64,000 nucleotides of DNA from Roridomyces roridus (lineage: Eukaryota; Basidiomycota; Agaricomycetes; Agaricales; Mycenaceae): assembly GCA_029378245.1 (NCBI GenBank), contig JARKIF010000005.1, positions 620,001 to 684,000 on the forward strand, in the 5' to 3' direction. Of the stretch, positions 10,808-22,750 are shown piece after piece (within the stretch, counting starts at the first letter, position 1; each line of letters starts with the position of its first letter). Under the pieces are notes generated by a model that ran no database searches, had not been told where the DNA came from, and was given only the letters and a program-made list of their open reading frames with translations. The translations under genes and the position numbers were made by a program.

Positions 10808-12990
10808 ATGTCTTCGATGCTTGCCTCGTTCAGCTCCTCCTCCCTCTTCTACAAGGCCCACGGCCCGCCTCTCCTCACTGCCCTCGTTTCGGGTGCTCAG
10901 ATCGCGTCCTTCGTTCTGTCCAAGTTGAAACCTCCCGACCCCATTGCGGAGCCAACCAAGTCGATTCCAGCCTACGAACCATCTAGGACGATTCAGCAGT
11001 ACCCTGAAGAGTCACCGACGTATGGAATCATGCTCATGGCCATCGTGGGCATCCTCGGCATGGCAATCGGATTTTGGACCGTGTTCAGTCGCAAGCGCCC
11101 CCCTCCAGACGACAACGGTGGCGGCGACGAAGACGATAATACCCCCGGCTCGGACAACAACGGCAGCGACAGCGACAGCTCGGACACGAACACCACGGCC
11201 AGCGGTGAGGAGCCGCCTCCTCCTCCAACCCCAGCTGTCGAATGCGGCGCTTGCAAGAAACGCAGGTCTTGGTTTCGATGGTTTTTGGGATGGATCCTTT
11301 ACATCCTAATCTGGTCCGTCGTGCCGACATTGCTCACCTTTGCCGTGGCGCGTGTGGTTCGGCACTACGCAACCGATATCGAGCTTGCTCTCCAGAGCCC
11401 ATGGGCCAAGGCCAAATACAAGCAAGCCTTCGACTATGTTCTCCAGCAGACCTCATTTGGCGCGCATATCCGTCAGCATTGGTGGCGTGCGGTCGAATTC
11501 ATTGTCAGGAGACTCAACGATATCGGCACCGATCCAGTGGTCATACTTTTCGTCAACGCCGTTCCTAGATTCATCGGGTGTGGTATCGTTCACTTCGTCA
11601 TCTGGAGCGTACAGTCGAACCTGTCCCGCGTCGCCAATCCCCGCGCAAGTCTATGGTCTCGAATCTTTGCGTTGCCTTGGTTGATAGTGTGTCTTGGTTT
11701 TGCCTGCGCCGTGCGTCCATTATCTATTCTGCCACTCCTTGCTAATCCTCCCCACAGGCTGCGTATCTGTGGCGACGATTGCACTTCGAGTTTCCATGGA
11801 ATTAGGTTCCCGCTGCCCTCTGAATACCCCGAGTGGATCCCAGACAATGTTCGGCTCTTCGAGCTCTCGGACAAAGTGCGTTCATTGTCTGTGTTGTTTT
11901 CATCGCCTGACGTCTGCAGAATTTCACACGGGCGATGGTCGTGATCTATGGTCTCATCTCTTGGTTCCATCGGCAGACGCTTCCGGTTCTCGGCTTTTTC
12001 ATCCAACAGTGCTGCCAGTACTCCACCCTTCTCTTGCTCGACTTCCTCATCCAATCTGTCATGTACGTGCTCTAGTTTGGTATTGGCTAATTTCTCACCC
12101 CGTCTAGATTCTGTGTCTCGGTCTTGTTTTGGGTTCGGTATTATATTCTCAACGTCCATTCGTACGTCACGGTGTTGTGCTATGGGCGGCCTCTTCATTT
12201 TTTGTCCAGGATTTTCGTTGCCTTTTTCCTGTGATCGCCTTTTCAAACATTTGACGCATTCCTTTTTCAACCTTCTTGTAGGCTGCATTTTTTTCTGCTC
12301 CTCGCCTCCGCTGACTCTTCTCTAGTTGTTCTCTTTCTTTCCGATGGGCAACTTTTTTCATTCGCTCGGTCCTGGCTCCCGTATTCGGCTTTTCTCAGGA
12401 TTGTGAGTCGTCTCACTCACCTGTCTCCAGCGCACTTGCTGATTCGTGTTTTAGTCTTCTTTCATGCCATATGTGATTTATTCGTTGCCGCGTTGCTGAC
12501 CCTTTTCAGACCCGGCAGCTTCAATAAAGTCTTCGTTCCGTCTCTTTTTGTACGTGGTCCTGTTGTCGTCTTCACTGCTCTCTGACTCTCCCTCAGTTAT
12601 CTTGTCTTTCTTCTTCAAACTCAGTCTCTCATGTTCTCTTTTTACCTTCATTGTACGCCGTCTTCACGATTCCCGAATCCGCTGCTGACCACTTGGCAGG
12701 CGCGGCCTTCATTCTCTTTCTTCTCCTCACCTCGGTTCCCGTGCCCTTTTGCCAATTGATGTGGGTCATTCTCGTGTCTCCCGGTCCATTCTGATGTTTC
12801 CGCAGATTCCCTTCCCCTCTTGTTTCTCATTTGTTTCAGACGTTTCATTTTGGCCTCCTGTCCTGTATTCCTTCCTCATTCATATGTATGTCGTCACTCG
12901 CTTCTTCTTACTCGATCTGACTACCCCGTAGACCCGGCACCAATGCAAACCTTTCTCTCAACTTTCGACTCTGCTTGTACTACGCTTGTT
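10808..12990 (+). CDS. large predicted membrane protein B, copy 1, uncharacterised
   Basis: ATG at 10808 in a CCACC context opens a 301-codon first exon. It has a hydrophobic segment (TYGIMLMAIVGILGMAIGFWTVF, around residue 80), an acidic low-complexity stretch rich in D, G, S and N (around 105-135), a CGAC motif, then several hydrophobic helices (LGWILYILIWSVVPTLLTFA; VVILFVNAVPRF; IFALPWLIVCLGFACA). Later exons add IYGLISWF, LPVLGFFIQQCCQ and FCVSVLFWVRYYILN. Further downstream, hydrophobic frames and plausible 50 nt introns continue to about 12990, so the 3' end is uncertain. The frame after the first exon depends on whether a 47 or 95 nt intron is removed or retained, and one extra G at 11806 (absent in copy 2) changes the result. 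I do not recognise the family. It is probably a multi-pass membrane protein. Confidence 0.55.
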
Positions 12991-13077
12991 CCATGAGACT
13001 ATGAATGTACATCTTTCCACATCCGCTTCGTTTCCGAAAGTTGTGCTCTCGTTCGTAAGAACCCGATCCCAAGAGCT

Positions 13078-13409
13078 CCTTGGGAAGCAATGTATGTAGA
13101 TGTTGGTCACCTTCCCGAAAGCTGCGCTATCCTTTGGGTCGTCTTTTACCCGTGGACACTGGAATGTCTTTTGAAGTTCTGCGGCGATATGCGTCAATTT
13201 GAGGATTGACCTCAACAGCGGAGAAGGTCGACGTGCGGAGGCTGGAACAAATGTTGAAGGCCGTCATAAGGAAGTAGTTAACTAGTCGAAGGCCCAGCAG
13301 ATATGGTCGTCGGTTTGAGGCAGAAACATGTCATTCGCCAGCCTCTACCGTTTACAACCTGTTTCGACGCCCAGAAATACACCTTCCCTCTAACCTTCGC
13401 TCCGGTTTA
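13078..13409. other. intergenic region next to repeat arm 1
   Basis: This is unique sequence between the inner edge of the repeat and the 3' end of the secreted-protein gene. Short imperfect echoes of the repeat end (a cccgaaag motif) occur. I see no gene. Confidence 0.4.
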
Positions 13410-13831
13410 TCAAGCGCAAGTATTATCTGCCGAGCACGAGAACGACAAGATAGGGTTGCCCGACTCGATAGGCTACGACGTCAATTTCAGACCCATTCCT
13501 AGGATGCAATACAGGGAGAATACGTACCAAGCATGTACCATCCGAGCCAGGGTTCGGGAAAGCAACCTGGGTGCAGGCGGCATCGAGGAACATGGTGACG
13601 CAGTGCGTCGTGCCAGCAACGGTCTATGGATTGTCCTTGTCAGTAAAATGTACACAGAGAAGATTGTTGACATGCCTTGAAAGCCCCCTGGCCGCCGGTC
13701 GTCCACGGATGACACGAGCCGTCACAGGGAAACGTCGCAGCGGTGCCGGTGCAGCCGATGTTGGGGAACGTGGTGATTTGCGCGTAGGCGGCGGTTGCGA
13801 GTCCGAGGATGAGAGGGAGGGAGAACTTCAT
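13410..13831 (-). CDS. small secreted cysteine-rich protein
   Basis: On the minus strand ATG at 13831 encodes MKFSLPLILGLATAAYAQ, a clear signal peptide with an AYA-Q cleavage site. Two introns (gtacat donor near 13653; gtacgt donor near 13527) link three exons to a product of about 107 residues ending SADNTCA. I count ten cysteines in the mature part, spaced through GCTGT, FPCDGSCHPW, FKACQ, HCVTM, AACTQ, GTCL, FSCSADNTC, enough for five disulfides. A TATAAATA box lies about 35 bp upstream of the ATG. Size, signal peptide and cysteine density fit a secreted effector-like or antimicrobial-type protein, but there is no recognisable named family. Orthology and host role are unknown. Confidence 0.75.
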
Positions 13832-13865
13832 TATTGTGTGAGGGAGGTAAGTGAAACCTTGGGGG

Positions 13866-13873
13866 TATTTATA
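13866..13873 (-). promoter_or_regulatory. TATA box of the secreted-protein gene
   Basis: TATAAATA on the minus strand, 35-42 bp before the ATG at 13831. This close spacing implies a short 5' UTR, common in strongly expressed fungal genes. Confidence 0.55.
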
Positions 13874-13959
13874 CCAGCAAAAAGACGGCACGGCCCGCTC
13901 CTAGACAACGCGGCCTGCGCCAACGGCCCATTGAATCGGCTAGAAGAGAATCAAGGCAT

Positions 13960-14530
13960 CATCAAGGCATTTAGCGCCTACGTTTCTTGGCAATAAAGCT
14001 GCAGGGCTGACAAGCGGTACGGTCCGCAATAAGGCTTGAGCCAGGATGGGGATAGGATAGGGTGCATGTCTTTGTAGGATAGGTCGAGGAATACATAGGA
14101 TTCCAGCGTGAAGGAATGAAAAGAAATACACCAGCAGCGACGAGCCAGAAAAAATATTTGTCCGCAGGAGAACTCGAAACACTCGCTACAAGTGTGCATA
14201 CCGAACAACTCGGCAGGGAGCAGGGAGCATGGGGCCGAAAAGAGACACGAGTGCAGCGACGATGGTGAAGAGAACGATGGTGATAATTTTGCGTGAGCAC
14301 TGAGACTTACGATGGTGGTTGCAGAGCAATGTTGATTGTAGGCTCGGACCAGCCCTTTCTTGCGGCATTGGAAATACCTGCTGAAAGAATTCCTCCCCCG
14401 CAAAAGTACCTAGAGAGATTGGTTCGAGTCTATGTTGATTGCGAGGACGGGTCAATCTGCTCATCAAAATCCCTCAAGTTTCGCTCGCATGACATGGATG
14501 GCATTCTTGGCATACGCATGGAATTTTGTG
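13960..14530 (-). other. possible small multi-exon gene, uncertain
   Basis: The minus strand here has several short frames with plausible introns. One is hydrophobic (IITIVLFTIVAALVSLFGPML). A later exon could read FLDLSYKDMHPILSPSWLKP to a stop near 13978. Possible starts are ATGs around 14524 or 14372. No family is recognised and I could not settle a single exon chain. It could equally be the 5' region of the secreted-protein gene and the 3' region of uL2. Confidence 0.25.
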
Positions 14531-14569
14531 TATATAGGACAACAAGAAAGACAGCACCCTCCGTCAAGC

Positions 14570-15381
14570 CTAAACCTCTTTGACCTTGACGGTACCGCGC
14601 AGCAGACCTGTCCGACGAGCGGCAATGAGACCGACTTTTTGACCGGGAACGGCGGAACGGGCGATGGTCGAGGCTTTTCCGATGTGCTGGTGGTTTCCTC
14701 CTCCGTGAGGATGGTCCACAGGGTTCATAGCAACACCACGAGTACGGGGCCAGCTGAAATGACGTTAATTTCGAGCGCTCACAAGCGAGGAAAGACGTAC
14801 TTGTATCTCTTTGCCTTGAATTTGTAGTACGCACGACCAGCCTTGAGCAAAGGCTTGTCGATACGTCCACCACCAGCAACAATGCCGACCGTTGCGCGGG
14901 CGTGGCCGGAGACGGTCTTCTTGGCACCAGAGGGCAGACGGATGCGGGTCTTGTTGTCGTCGGGAGAGTGGCCAATGACGGTTGCGTAGTTGCCAGAGGT
15001 GCGAGCAAGAGCACCACGGTCGCCAACCTTCTCCTCGATGTTGCAGACGATAGTACCCTCAGGGCACTGGCCGACGGGGATGACGTTACCGACGGCAAGC
15101 TGGGCCTTTTTGCCGCAGTAGACGAAAGCACCGGTGTGGAGGCCCTCTGTGGCGATGAAGGTCTCCTTGCGGAGCTTGTAGCGGTAGGGGTCCCGGAAGA
15201 CGACCCGGGCAAGAGGGGCGCCACGGCCAGAGTCGTGGATGATCTCCTTCACGATGCCACGAATGTAGCCGTTGCGCTCAGCAAAGTCGAGGGCGCGGAG
15301 ACGAGCGGGGGCCTTGTTGAGATGCGTGTGGGCCTTGAAGATGGCATGCGACCGTCTTTGCGCGCGGATAACCCGTCCCAT
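14570..15381 (-). CDS. RPL2: 60S ribosomal protein uL2 (L2/L8)
   Basis: The ATG at 15381 opens [20 protein letters not shown]. The main exon reads the full eukaryotic uL2 fold ([62 protein letters not shown]). A 48 nt intron near 14800-14755 leads to [20 protein letters not shown], which carries the conserved histidine loop at the peptidyl-transferase centre, and the end [15 protein letters not shown]. Length is normal for L8 (about 255 residues). It is a core large-subunit rRNA-binding protein. It lies inside the segment bracketed by the inverted repeat. Its promoter faces that of the SSXT gene. Confidence 0.96.
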
Positions 15382-16129
15382 GTTCTGAAAAAAGTGAGCA
15401 AAGTCATCCTAGTGCAGATGCAGCCATCCAGTCGTTTTCCTCCATTTTTCCGCCGTTTTTTCGAGGAGGATAACGGAAGGACAAAGGACAGCCGGAAAAG
15501 CTGCAGAAATAAAACTCACAGAGTGTGGATGGGGTCAACGGGGTGGTGGAGAGATTGAAGATTTTTCTTGAGGACGTGAGAAACGTTTGTATGTGCTTGC
15601 TTGCCCGCGTACTGCCACAAACTGCCCTTTTCGGTTGCATTGCTTCCGGCTCAAACTCTGGTTGCTTTCCGTCTCGTTATGCGCTCTTTAATTGTTGTAT
15701 TACTGCCATTTAATTCATTGCTTGAGGCCTCCTCCAATTTCGAGGCAGTTTCACGCCGCCATCAGCATTCCGAATTTCAGGGCGGGGACAGGTGACGCCT
15801 ATTTGTGGCCCGCCGAAGCCGCACTGTGTCAATGCGAAAGAAGTAACCGATCAACTCCATAACTTAGGACGCGAATATCATTTGCTATTTAGCCCAGAGC
15901 GCCTCCAATGCTCTTGCCGTCCTCCCAGAAATGACGCCCGCCAAAAGTTGTGCTTACATCATTCACTCACTTGTTTGTTTGCAACCTCCACGGCACAAAT
16001 CACCCTGGCTGCCCGCACTGCTCCTCCTCCCCAGCGGACCTGACACCCGCTGCATTCACGTCTTCCCACAGTGTTGGCCCGTTTCACAAGTCCCGTAGCC
16101 TGGGATTTTCCCGTTTCCCGTTGGCAGCT
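15382..16129. other. divergent promoter region, uL2 / SSXT gene
   Basis: About 750 bp separate the divergent ATGs of uL2 and the SSXT protein. It contains the uL2 leader and pyrimidine-rich stretches and presumably the long leader of the SSXT gene. Open frames here lack family signal. No other gene is seen. Confidence 0.45.
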
Positions 16130-18666
16130 ATGATTCATCTCGATCGGAATCACCATCCGTCTCCCCTCTCAACAACAGCCCAGAACAAGGATCTTATCTT
16201 GCCGACAAATACACTCCACTGGTCTGCCCTCGACGACAATGAATTTGCCCAGGTAGACCAGAAATCAACAAACAATGGACCCATCACCTCAACTAACAAC
16301 CCCGACCGGCCTGCATCCGCCACTCCCCCGAGTCCAGCAGACCCAAGCTCGGTCTCTCCCAACGGAGAGCGCAGCTCTTCCCTTTCCCCTGCACCTTCCC
16401 CACGCCCACCTGCAGATGCACCTGCAGTATCCGCGTCCCGTCAGTCTACCCCACTAAGTGAACCCCCAGACGACGACGACGACCCTCCGGAGCGAGAGAG
16501 CTCGTCCGAGGACAAACCAACCCCCAATCCTGATAATCATGATTCCAAACAATCCATGCCACCGCCCTCACCTTCCTCACATACCTCTCCGCCAGGAGAC
16601 AGGCCGTCATCCCAGCCCACGTCTCCGGCGAACGCCAACTCCAAGGTTTTAGTGATGCTCGAGCTGAACGAGGAGCTACTCAAGTGCGTGCTTGTACCCG
16701 TCTGATGCCCACTTACTGACATTGACTGACTGGACAGAGTTTGCATGGAATTTCAGAATCGAAAGATGATGCTATCAGAGCCTCATTTCCAAGCGTGAGT
16801 GCCCATTCGCAAGACTCCCTGCGCCATAATAACTGCTTGTCAGATACTCCGCCCGTCTCCACTCCAATCTCTCATGGTCTGCGCGGGCGGTCGAGCCTAA
16901 CCAACTGCAGCCTGTGCGTTCTTCACTGTCTTACACTCCTATCGACTCAATGGATACAGATTCCCATACCCATGATGGACGCACCCCCACCCCTCGACTT
17001 TATGTCAACAGATCGTATCCAGCAGCTCTACAAAGAACTTCAAAAGGTCTTTGAGAAGGACCTTGCACGCCGGGCTGCCTCCTCTCCCGTCAATCTCAAA
17101 CGCGACCGTTCTGAAGACCCCGGCGATAGTTTGATGAACAAACGGCGAGATACCGGCGAGACCAAAATGCAACAGACGTCGATGATGCCGCCACCGCCGA
17201 TACCCAGTCCAACGTCCAATGCGATAGCGCTCACGAATGGTGATTTGTCACAACAACAAAATGGTTCGGCGCCTATTGTCGACCCTCAGCAGCGGACGCG
17301 GCAGGCGCAAGCCCAATTAAGGGCTTCGCAGCAGCAGCAGGCCCAGCAGGGGCAAACTCCACAGGCGAATCCTCAAATGTCTCCGCCTTCCATCAGCGCC
17401 ACCGCAACTGGAAATCCCGGCGGGCCGAGCAATGCCCTCGCTGGGCCGTCCGGCAACGGTGATGGACCGTCGCCAAACATGCAGGCTGCCGTGTACCACA
17501 TGCTCCGAAACCCCAGTCATCCGTTCATGCAGATGCTGATGAGGGCGCAACCTGGTTTCCAGACCTTGCCTGTGCCGATGCAGATTCAGAAGATCCAGCA
17601 AGCGATGATGCAGCAGCAACAGCAACGACAGATGCAGGGTGCTGCTGGCGGGCCGGGAGGATTCGGCGGTGGGCAGACGAGTCCGGTGTCGCCAATGGGC
17701 GGCGGCATGGGCGGTAATGGCGGTTCGTTCCCGATGGGAGGTAATGCGGGAATGGATCCCATGCGAGCCATGAACTCGACGCCTATGCAGGGTGGTGGTG
17801 GGATGAATATGCCAATGAATGGGATATCACCCCAGCAGAGAACCCAGCTGATGCTTTTGCAACAGCAGCAACGTGGTGGTGGTGGTGGTGGTGGTGGTGG
17901 AGGAGGAGGCGGCATGGGTCCTGCAGGGGGTCCGGGTGGCATGGGCATGGGTGGCGGCATGAGCGGCATGGGAATGAGCGCGCAGCAGCAACAGCAGATG
18001 GTGTTCCAGCAGCAGCAAGAACGAATACGGATGGAGCAGCAACAACGCATGGCATCGCAAAGTGGTGCGTCGCCGGGTTCACCGATGCTCGGTGGCAATG
18101 CAGATTTTCCTGTTCTCCGGTCGAATGCTGCTGCGATTCCAGGGATCGCACGGATAGCCAGATCACCGTCGGATGGTGGAGGTGCTGGAGGGGGCATGTC
18201 GCAGATGCCGGGGACACCAAGAATGGGGCAAGGGAGGGGTCCCTCGATGGGTCCAGAGGATTATCAGCGCGCCATGATGCAGCAGCAGCAGCAACAGCAG
18301 CAGCGTGGTGGGCAGAATGGACCTGTTGGAGGGTTTGGTGGTCCACAGGGCTTCGCGCCTCAGCCTTCACAAGGATGGGGAATGCAGCAGCCAATGGGCG
18401 GTGGTGGTGGAGGGCAGTTTGGGATGGGCGGTGGGAGGCCTAACAGCGGGTATGGTGGTGCGCCATCACCACCTGGGAGCGCTGGCGGACAAAATTGGGG
18501 CTCTGGGTACCCTTATGCGGGTTCTCCCGGAGGTGGAGGTGGCGGAGGGATGGGCACGGACTTGGGTATGGGCATGCCGCGACATATGTCGCCTGCTCCT
18601 GGGCAGATGCACCCACAAAATGGTCTGTCAGGAGACGATTTTGACGCGTTCAACTGGCCTGCCTGA
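16130..18666 (+). CDS. SSXT (SS18-like) domain protein, putative SWI/SNF coactivator
   Basis: ATG at 16130 begins a proline/serine-rich N-terminus. Exon joins at about 16684, 16793 and 16915 create a continuous helical segment, VLVMLELNEELLKVCMEFQN - RKMMLSEPHFQAYSARLHSN - LSWSARAVEP. This matches the SSXT/SNH domain of SS18, which binds the BRG1-type ATPase. A coiled segment (STDRIQQLYKELQKVFEKDL) follows. The long C-terminus is rich in Q, G, M and P, comparable with the SS18 QPGY activation domain, with polyQ runs and a polyglycine run encoded near 17874-17912. The role as a chromatin-remodelling cofactor is inferred from the domain. Long antisense frames over the repeats are shadows. An alternative, non-SSXT Q-rich regulator cannot be excluded. 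Confidence 0.72.
17874..17912 (+). repeat. GGT/GGA trinucleotide run encoding polyglycine
   Basis: A run of GGT then GGA/GGC codons encodes roughly a dozen glycines in the SSXT protein. It is a simple-sequence tract and a likely site of length polymorphism. Confidence 0.8.
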
Positions 18667-18822
18667 TTTACTTTATTTGTTCTTACGGGGACGCCAGTGC
18701 TCCCTTTGCTGTCTTCGAGTTCCTCTTTATCTCTTCTTCGCGGATACGCACTTGTTGTATGCGGTACATAATATGTATAGACTGCTCCTGGACGCGTCGG
18801 CCGAATCGAGAATGATTCGATC

Positions 18823-21800
18823 ATGGTTGGTCCAGCCAACGACAAACGACTGCTCTGGCATCCGCGGCAAGACAACAAGTTCGTCGTCGGCGGTGGCCAG
18901 CAAATAACGCTTTACGAATGGGCGCCCGAGGCACAAGAGATCCGGCACATTACTTCTCAGAATGACTTGCAGTTTATGAAGGTGGGTCGGCGGCGTATTC
19001 GCCTCCGGAGAGACAGACAGACGAAATTTTCATGCAGACGTTCGCATGGTCCCCAGATCCGGGTTTCGAGGACCTTGTCGCGGTTGGGTTGAGCACGGGT
19101 CGGGTTGATCTGCTCAGGCTTGAGGCGACGAGGCATACGAGACGTACGACGGCAGGCAATAGCGTGCTCTCAAGTGGGCCTGTCGTGTCCCTGACAGCAC
19201 GAAACTCACGGGCAGTACATGCACTCGACTTTTGTCGCGTCGACCCCAACTTTATCGCTGTCGGCCTCGACAAGGTGCGCGGTGACTCTAGCCTTGTCAT
19301 CTACGACGTCAGCACTGCACGGGCGCAGCTGGCTCTTTCCCTTGGTTACTACTGCAAGTGACGCTGAGCTAGTTCCACTTTCTCCACGACCACTTCCGCC
19401 TATTCCACGGTCCGACATTGCGCGCGGGGATGAACGAATGGTGCAACACCACGCGCCGACGGAAATCGTCTCTTCTGTCGCATATGTATCCAACTCGAAC
19501 CATCTTGTCCTTGCTGGGATGTCCTACCGATGGTTTCGACTGCTCGACATCCGCACACCGGTCCCTGCCATGACGCACGTGGCTGCCAAAGTGCAGAGCA
19601 TCGTCAGTGACCCGTTTGACCCGCACCGCATCGCGACTTTTGGAGATGGGCACATCAGCGTCTGGGATGCTCGGAAACTCGCACCTGCCCCTCTATTGTC
19701 GTTTTCGGAACGCGACGCTGCTGCAGACGGTGCGGTTCCGCGCGTGTCAGCGGTGTATTCTGGCATTGAATTTTCTGGCACGCGAAGGGGCACGCTGGCA
19801 GCACTGCATCGGGACTCGGCATATGTGCGATTTTGGGATATGTTGGGCTCCTACGGGCGTGCGATTGGAGGCTCTGGATCGTCGGATGGGGATGTGGCAG
19901 AGAGCGCGTCGTTGTCGAGCCGTTTCACGAGAAAGTCTTGGGCTGCAGGCCTTCCGTGGACGGGTGGCCCATCTCCCGGTCTTACTTCAAGCCTTGGTGG
20001 GAGGGATACAGAGACACGGTCTCTCGTACTTTGTGACACGCGCCGAAGTGAGTTGGTTTTACTTGACTTGTTTGCGTCGCTGATATGCTATGGAATAGCT
20101 AAATTATTCCCCAAAAATCTATCATCTTTCGCTCTCGTTCCGTCGTCCGATGCCCATCTACCACTGGCGTCGAATGTCATGGTTGTGAACAGGGAAGGGG
20201 ATTTGGAACTCTATGCACTGCACGACACGCCCAAGCAAGCTGTATGGAACAGTCATGGAGACCTTGCTATCAGCGCTGGTCAATCTTGTCGTATATTTCC
20301 TGGGATCGTGGAGGACGAGGAGATGGAGGACTTCCTGCGTGAGCGGGGGTCGTCACTGGAGCAGTTGCGATACGTGCAAGCCACCAAGACTGAAAGATCC
20401 AAATCCGTGAGGCCTGAACGAGGAAGAACATCTCTTCCGCCTTTCCCGACATCCCCTGTATTGTTTGGGCGTGGGGATGAAGATGGGTTCCCGGCCCTTG
20501 GAACCGATTCGCCTCGTGAATCTTCTGTCGTTCGTGCTGTCCAACCAACAGGTATTTCGGCGTCGAGACCACCGTCGACCTCGAAATCTCGAACTTGGAG
20601 TCCCTCGTCTCTACGACGTTATCCGTACGGGACGCCTGCTCAATCACGGTCACGATCGAGGACGGGCCAAAAGCTGGAGCAAATTCCTCAAATTGAGCAG
20701 TTGCCGCAACCTGCTCCCATTCCCGTTTCAGAGAATGACACCAAACACCGCGGTCGGACGTCAAAGAAGAGTCGCGGCGGTCGTGATCGTAGCTCGAGCA
20801 AGATCCGTGGGTTTGAGCATGTCGTGCAGGAAGATATTTCCATGGTCATGCGAACCCGCTGTTTGCGAGGTTACAGTATCGGCAATGTGGGTTCGTTGTT
20901 GACGCGCAATTTTTGTTTCTGAGCACATCCTCCAGCCGTATCATAATACCGCGGTGACAAGGGACGACGATGGTCCTGTGCCGCAGATGCTGTCTGATTT
21001 GTGGTCTTGGATGAACAGTAAGATCGTTTCCACTTGTGCAGAATGAAGCTTATTTTGACTTTAGGCGCCCAGGATTTCCTTTGCGTGCCCACGCCGCGTT
21101 TACACGGATACGACTTTTCGCATCAAGGCGTCTTGGCGATTTGGGAGGGATTCCAGTCAATGCCTACTGATACTCATGCTGAACCATCGATATTATTTGA
21201 TCCATCAACATTACCACCGGTACATCGCGACCTCCTCGATGTACGCCATGGAACACGGAGTCCCTCTAGGTCACGACGCAGTCACTCACCTGCGGACGAC
21301 CTTCACGGCAATTTCCTCGCGGCCTTGACGGCGCTTGCTATGCGGACGGGGGAGAAGGTGGCTTGGAGGTTTCATGCGGTTTCTACGTCAAAGCCACTGC
21401 AGAGACAGGTCGCTCTGCAACTCTGTGGCTGGAGTTTGCGAGATGAAGAGCTTTTCAATAGTGTCAAAAGGTTTGTTGCTTTGTTGGACGTCATGGGTAA
21501 TCTAATGTGCATTTCCAGATGGGAGAAAGAAGGGAATCACTCGCAAGCAGCCTGCTGGCTCGTTTTTAGGCAGCATTATACCCAAGCACTCGAAGTTTTG
21601 ATGCGAAGCGACGGTGTATATGTTCCGTGCATTACCAGCCCATTATTAACTCACACACTAGATGAAAGTCATCACATGATGTCCGGGACTCTCGCCGTGC
21701 TGCTACCTGGCGATTCAACTCGAAGTCCTCAATTTTACGAGCATTGCGAACGCCTGATTGTCCGGCTACAAGACCCATACTTCCGTGCCATGCTCACGCA

Positions 21801-22664
21801 CCTTACCTCGGGAGACTGGGGCGAGGTTCTAGAGGAAGAGATCCTCCCGTTCCGAGAGCGTTTAGCCATCGCGCTCCAGTTCCTGGAAGACGATGATCTC
21901 ACGACTTATCTGCACCAATGTGTGCAGGACTCGATCCAGCGGGGTGATATCGACGGACTGCTTGTGACGGGGCTCACCAAGCGTGGCATGGACATTTTAC
22001 AGGGCCATGTGGACCGCACTGGGGACATTCAGACGGCCGCGATTCTTTCATCTTATGCATGTCCGTCCAAATTTGTCGAGCCCCGCGCAGAACGTTGGGT
22101 CGAGGCGTATCGTGACTTGCTGGATGGCTTCAAGCTGCATCACCTTCGGGTCGGTTTCGACATTGACCGCGGCAGCCTTGTTCAAGATGCTGCCGTTCCG
22201 AATGTGGCCAAGGCGTGGTCTCCTCAGCAAATTCTCATCAGGTGCAGTTACTGTAACAAGTCGGTTACCAAGGATGAAGATACGGCTCCGAAACATAAGG
22301 TACGCTGGGAGCGCTTGTTTCGTTGCGTATTCTAACCGAAATACAGCCAACAACCTGCGCAAACTGTAGCCGGGCCTTGCCCCGATGCTCAATCTGTCTA
22401 ATGACCCTCAGCATCGTCCCCGATACCATTCGAGACGCGGAGTTTGCTTATTCTCCGGGCAGAGGTTTGCCCTTCAACTTGCATCTTGCCCGCTGCTGAC
22501 CACGCTCAGATACAATCGACGACGCAATTATAATATGCCAGAGTTGCAGACACGGAGGACATGCGTCTCATATCTTTGAGTGGTTCTATGGAGATGATGG
22601 AGGGCATTCTCATGGCGTTTGTGCTGTAGCCAACTGCGAGTGTCGGTGCATAGATGAATTCTAA
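18823..22664 (+). CDS. SEA4: Mio/Sea4-like WD-repeat subunit of GATOR2 (SEACAT)
   Basis: ATG at 18823 starts an N-terminal WD40 region (LLWHPRQDNKFVVGGGQQITLYEW; FAWSPDPGFEDLVAVGLSTG; VHALDFCRVDPNFIAVGLDK; HRIATFGDGHISVWDARKL). A long disordered Ser/Arg-rich middle follows, then an alpha-solenoid (LRLCGW-like LQLCGWSLRD, ACWLVFRQHYTQALEVLMRS). The C-terminus has paired zinc motifs: CSYCNKSV, CANCSRALPRCSIC, CQSCRHGGHASHIFEWF and CAVANCECRC. This order matches MIOS/Sea4, which regulates TORC1 at the vacuole in response to amino acids. Several ~50 nt introns are required, the last ones inside the zinc region. It lies in the repeat-bracketed segment. Confidence 0.88.
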
Positions 22665-22750
22665 CCTGTGATCCTGTGATCCGCCGCCGCAAGAGAGAGT
22701 ATTCAAAGTATTAGTTCCACAGCAAAACAGAATGTATAATCTAAAAGCAT

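Larger units (their letters stand above)
10597..13077 (+). repeat. inverted repeat arm 1 (~2.5 kb)
   Basis: This arm is the reverse complement of 24173-26633. From 10597 to about 12830 I found only a handful of differences, for example gca/gga and gga/ggc codons near 11060 and one extra G at 11806. From about 12830 to 13077 the arms diverge with small indels and then lose similarity. The outer edge coincides with a GACGC pentamer array. Introns, exons and promoter are equally conserved, which indicates recent duplication or gene conversion. Confidence 0.95.

Noticed and set aside
11590..12361. Lysine- and glutamate-rich minus-strand frames in repeat arm 1 (and their mirror in arm 2)
   Set aside because: They are antisense to pyrimidine-rich, hydrophobic exons and introns of membrane protein B; no start context or domain.
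14340..14450. tRNA-like string ggttcgagtc near 14420
   Set aside because: Flanking sequence cannot form acceptor, D and anticodon stems.
17586..18394. Long antisense frames rich in Pro, Cys, His and Leu
   Set aside because: Mirror images of the Q/G/M-rich repeats of the SSXT protein.
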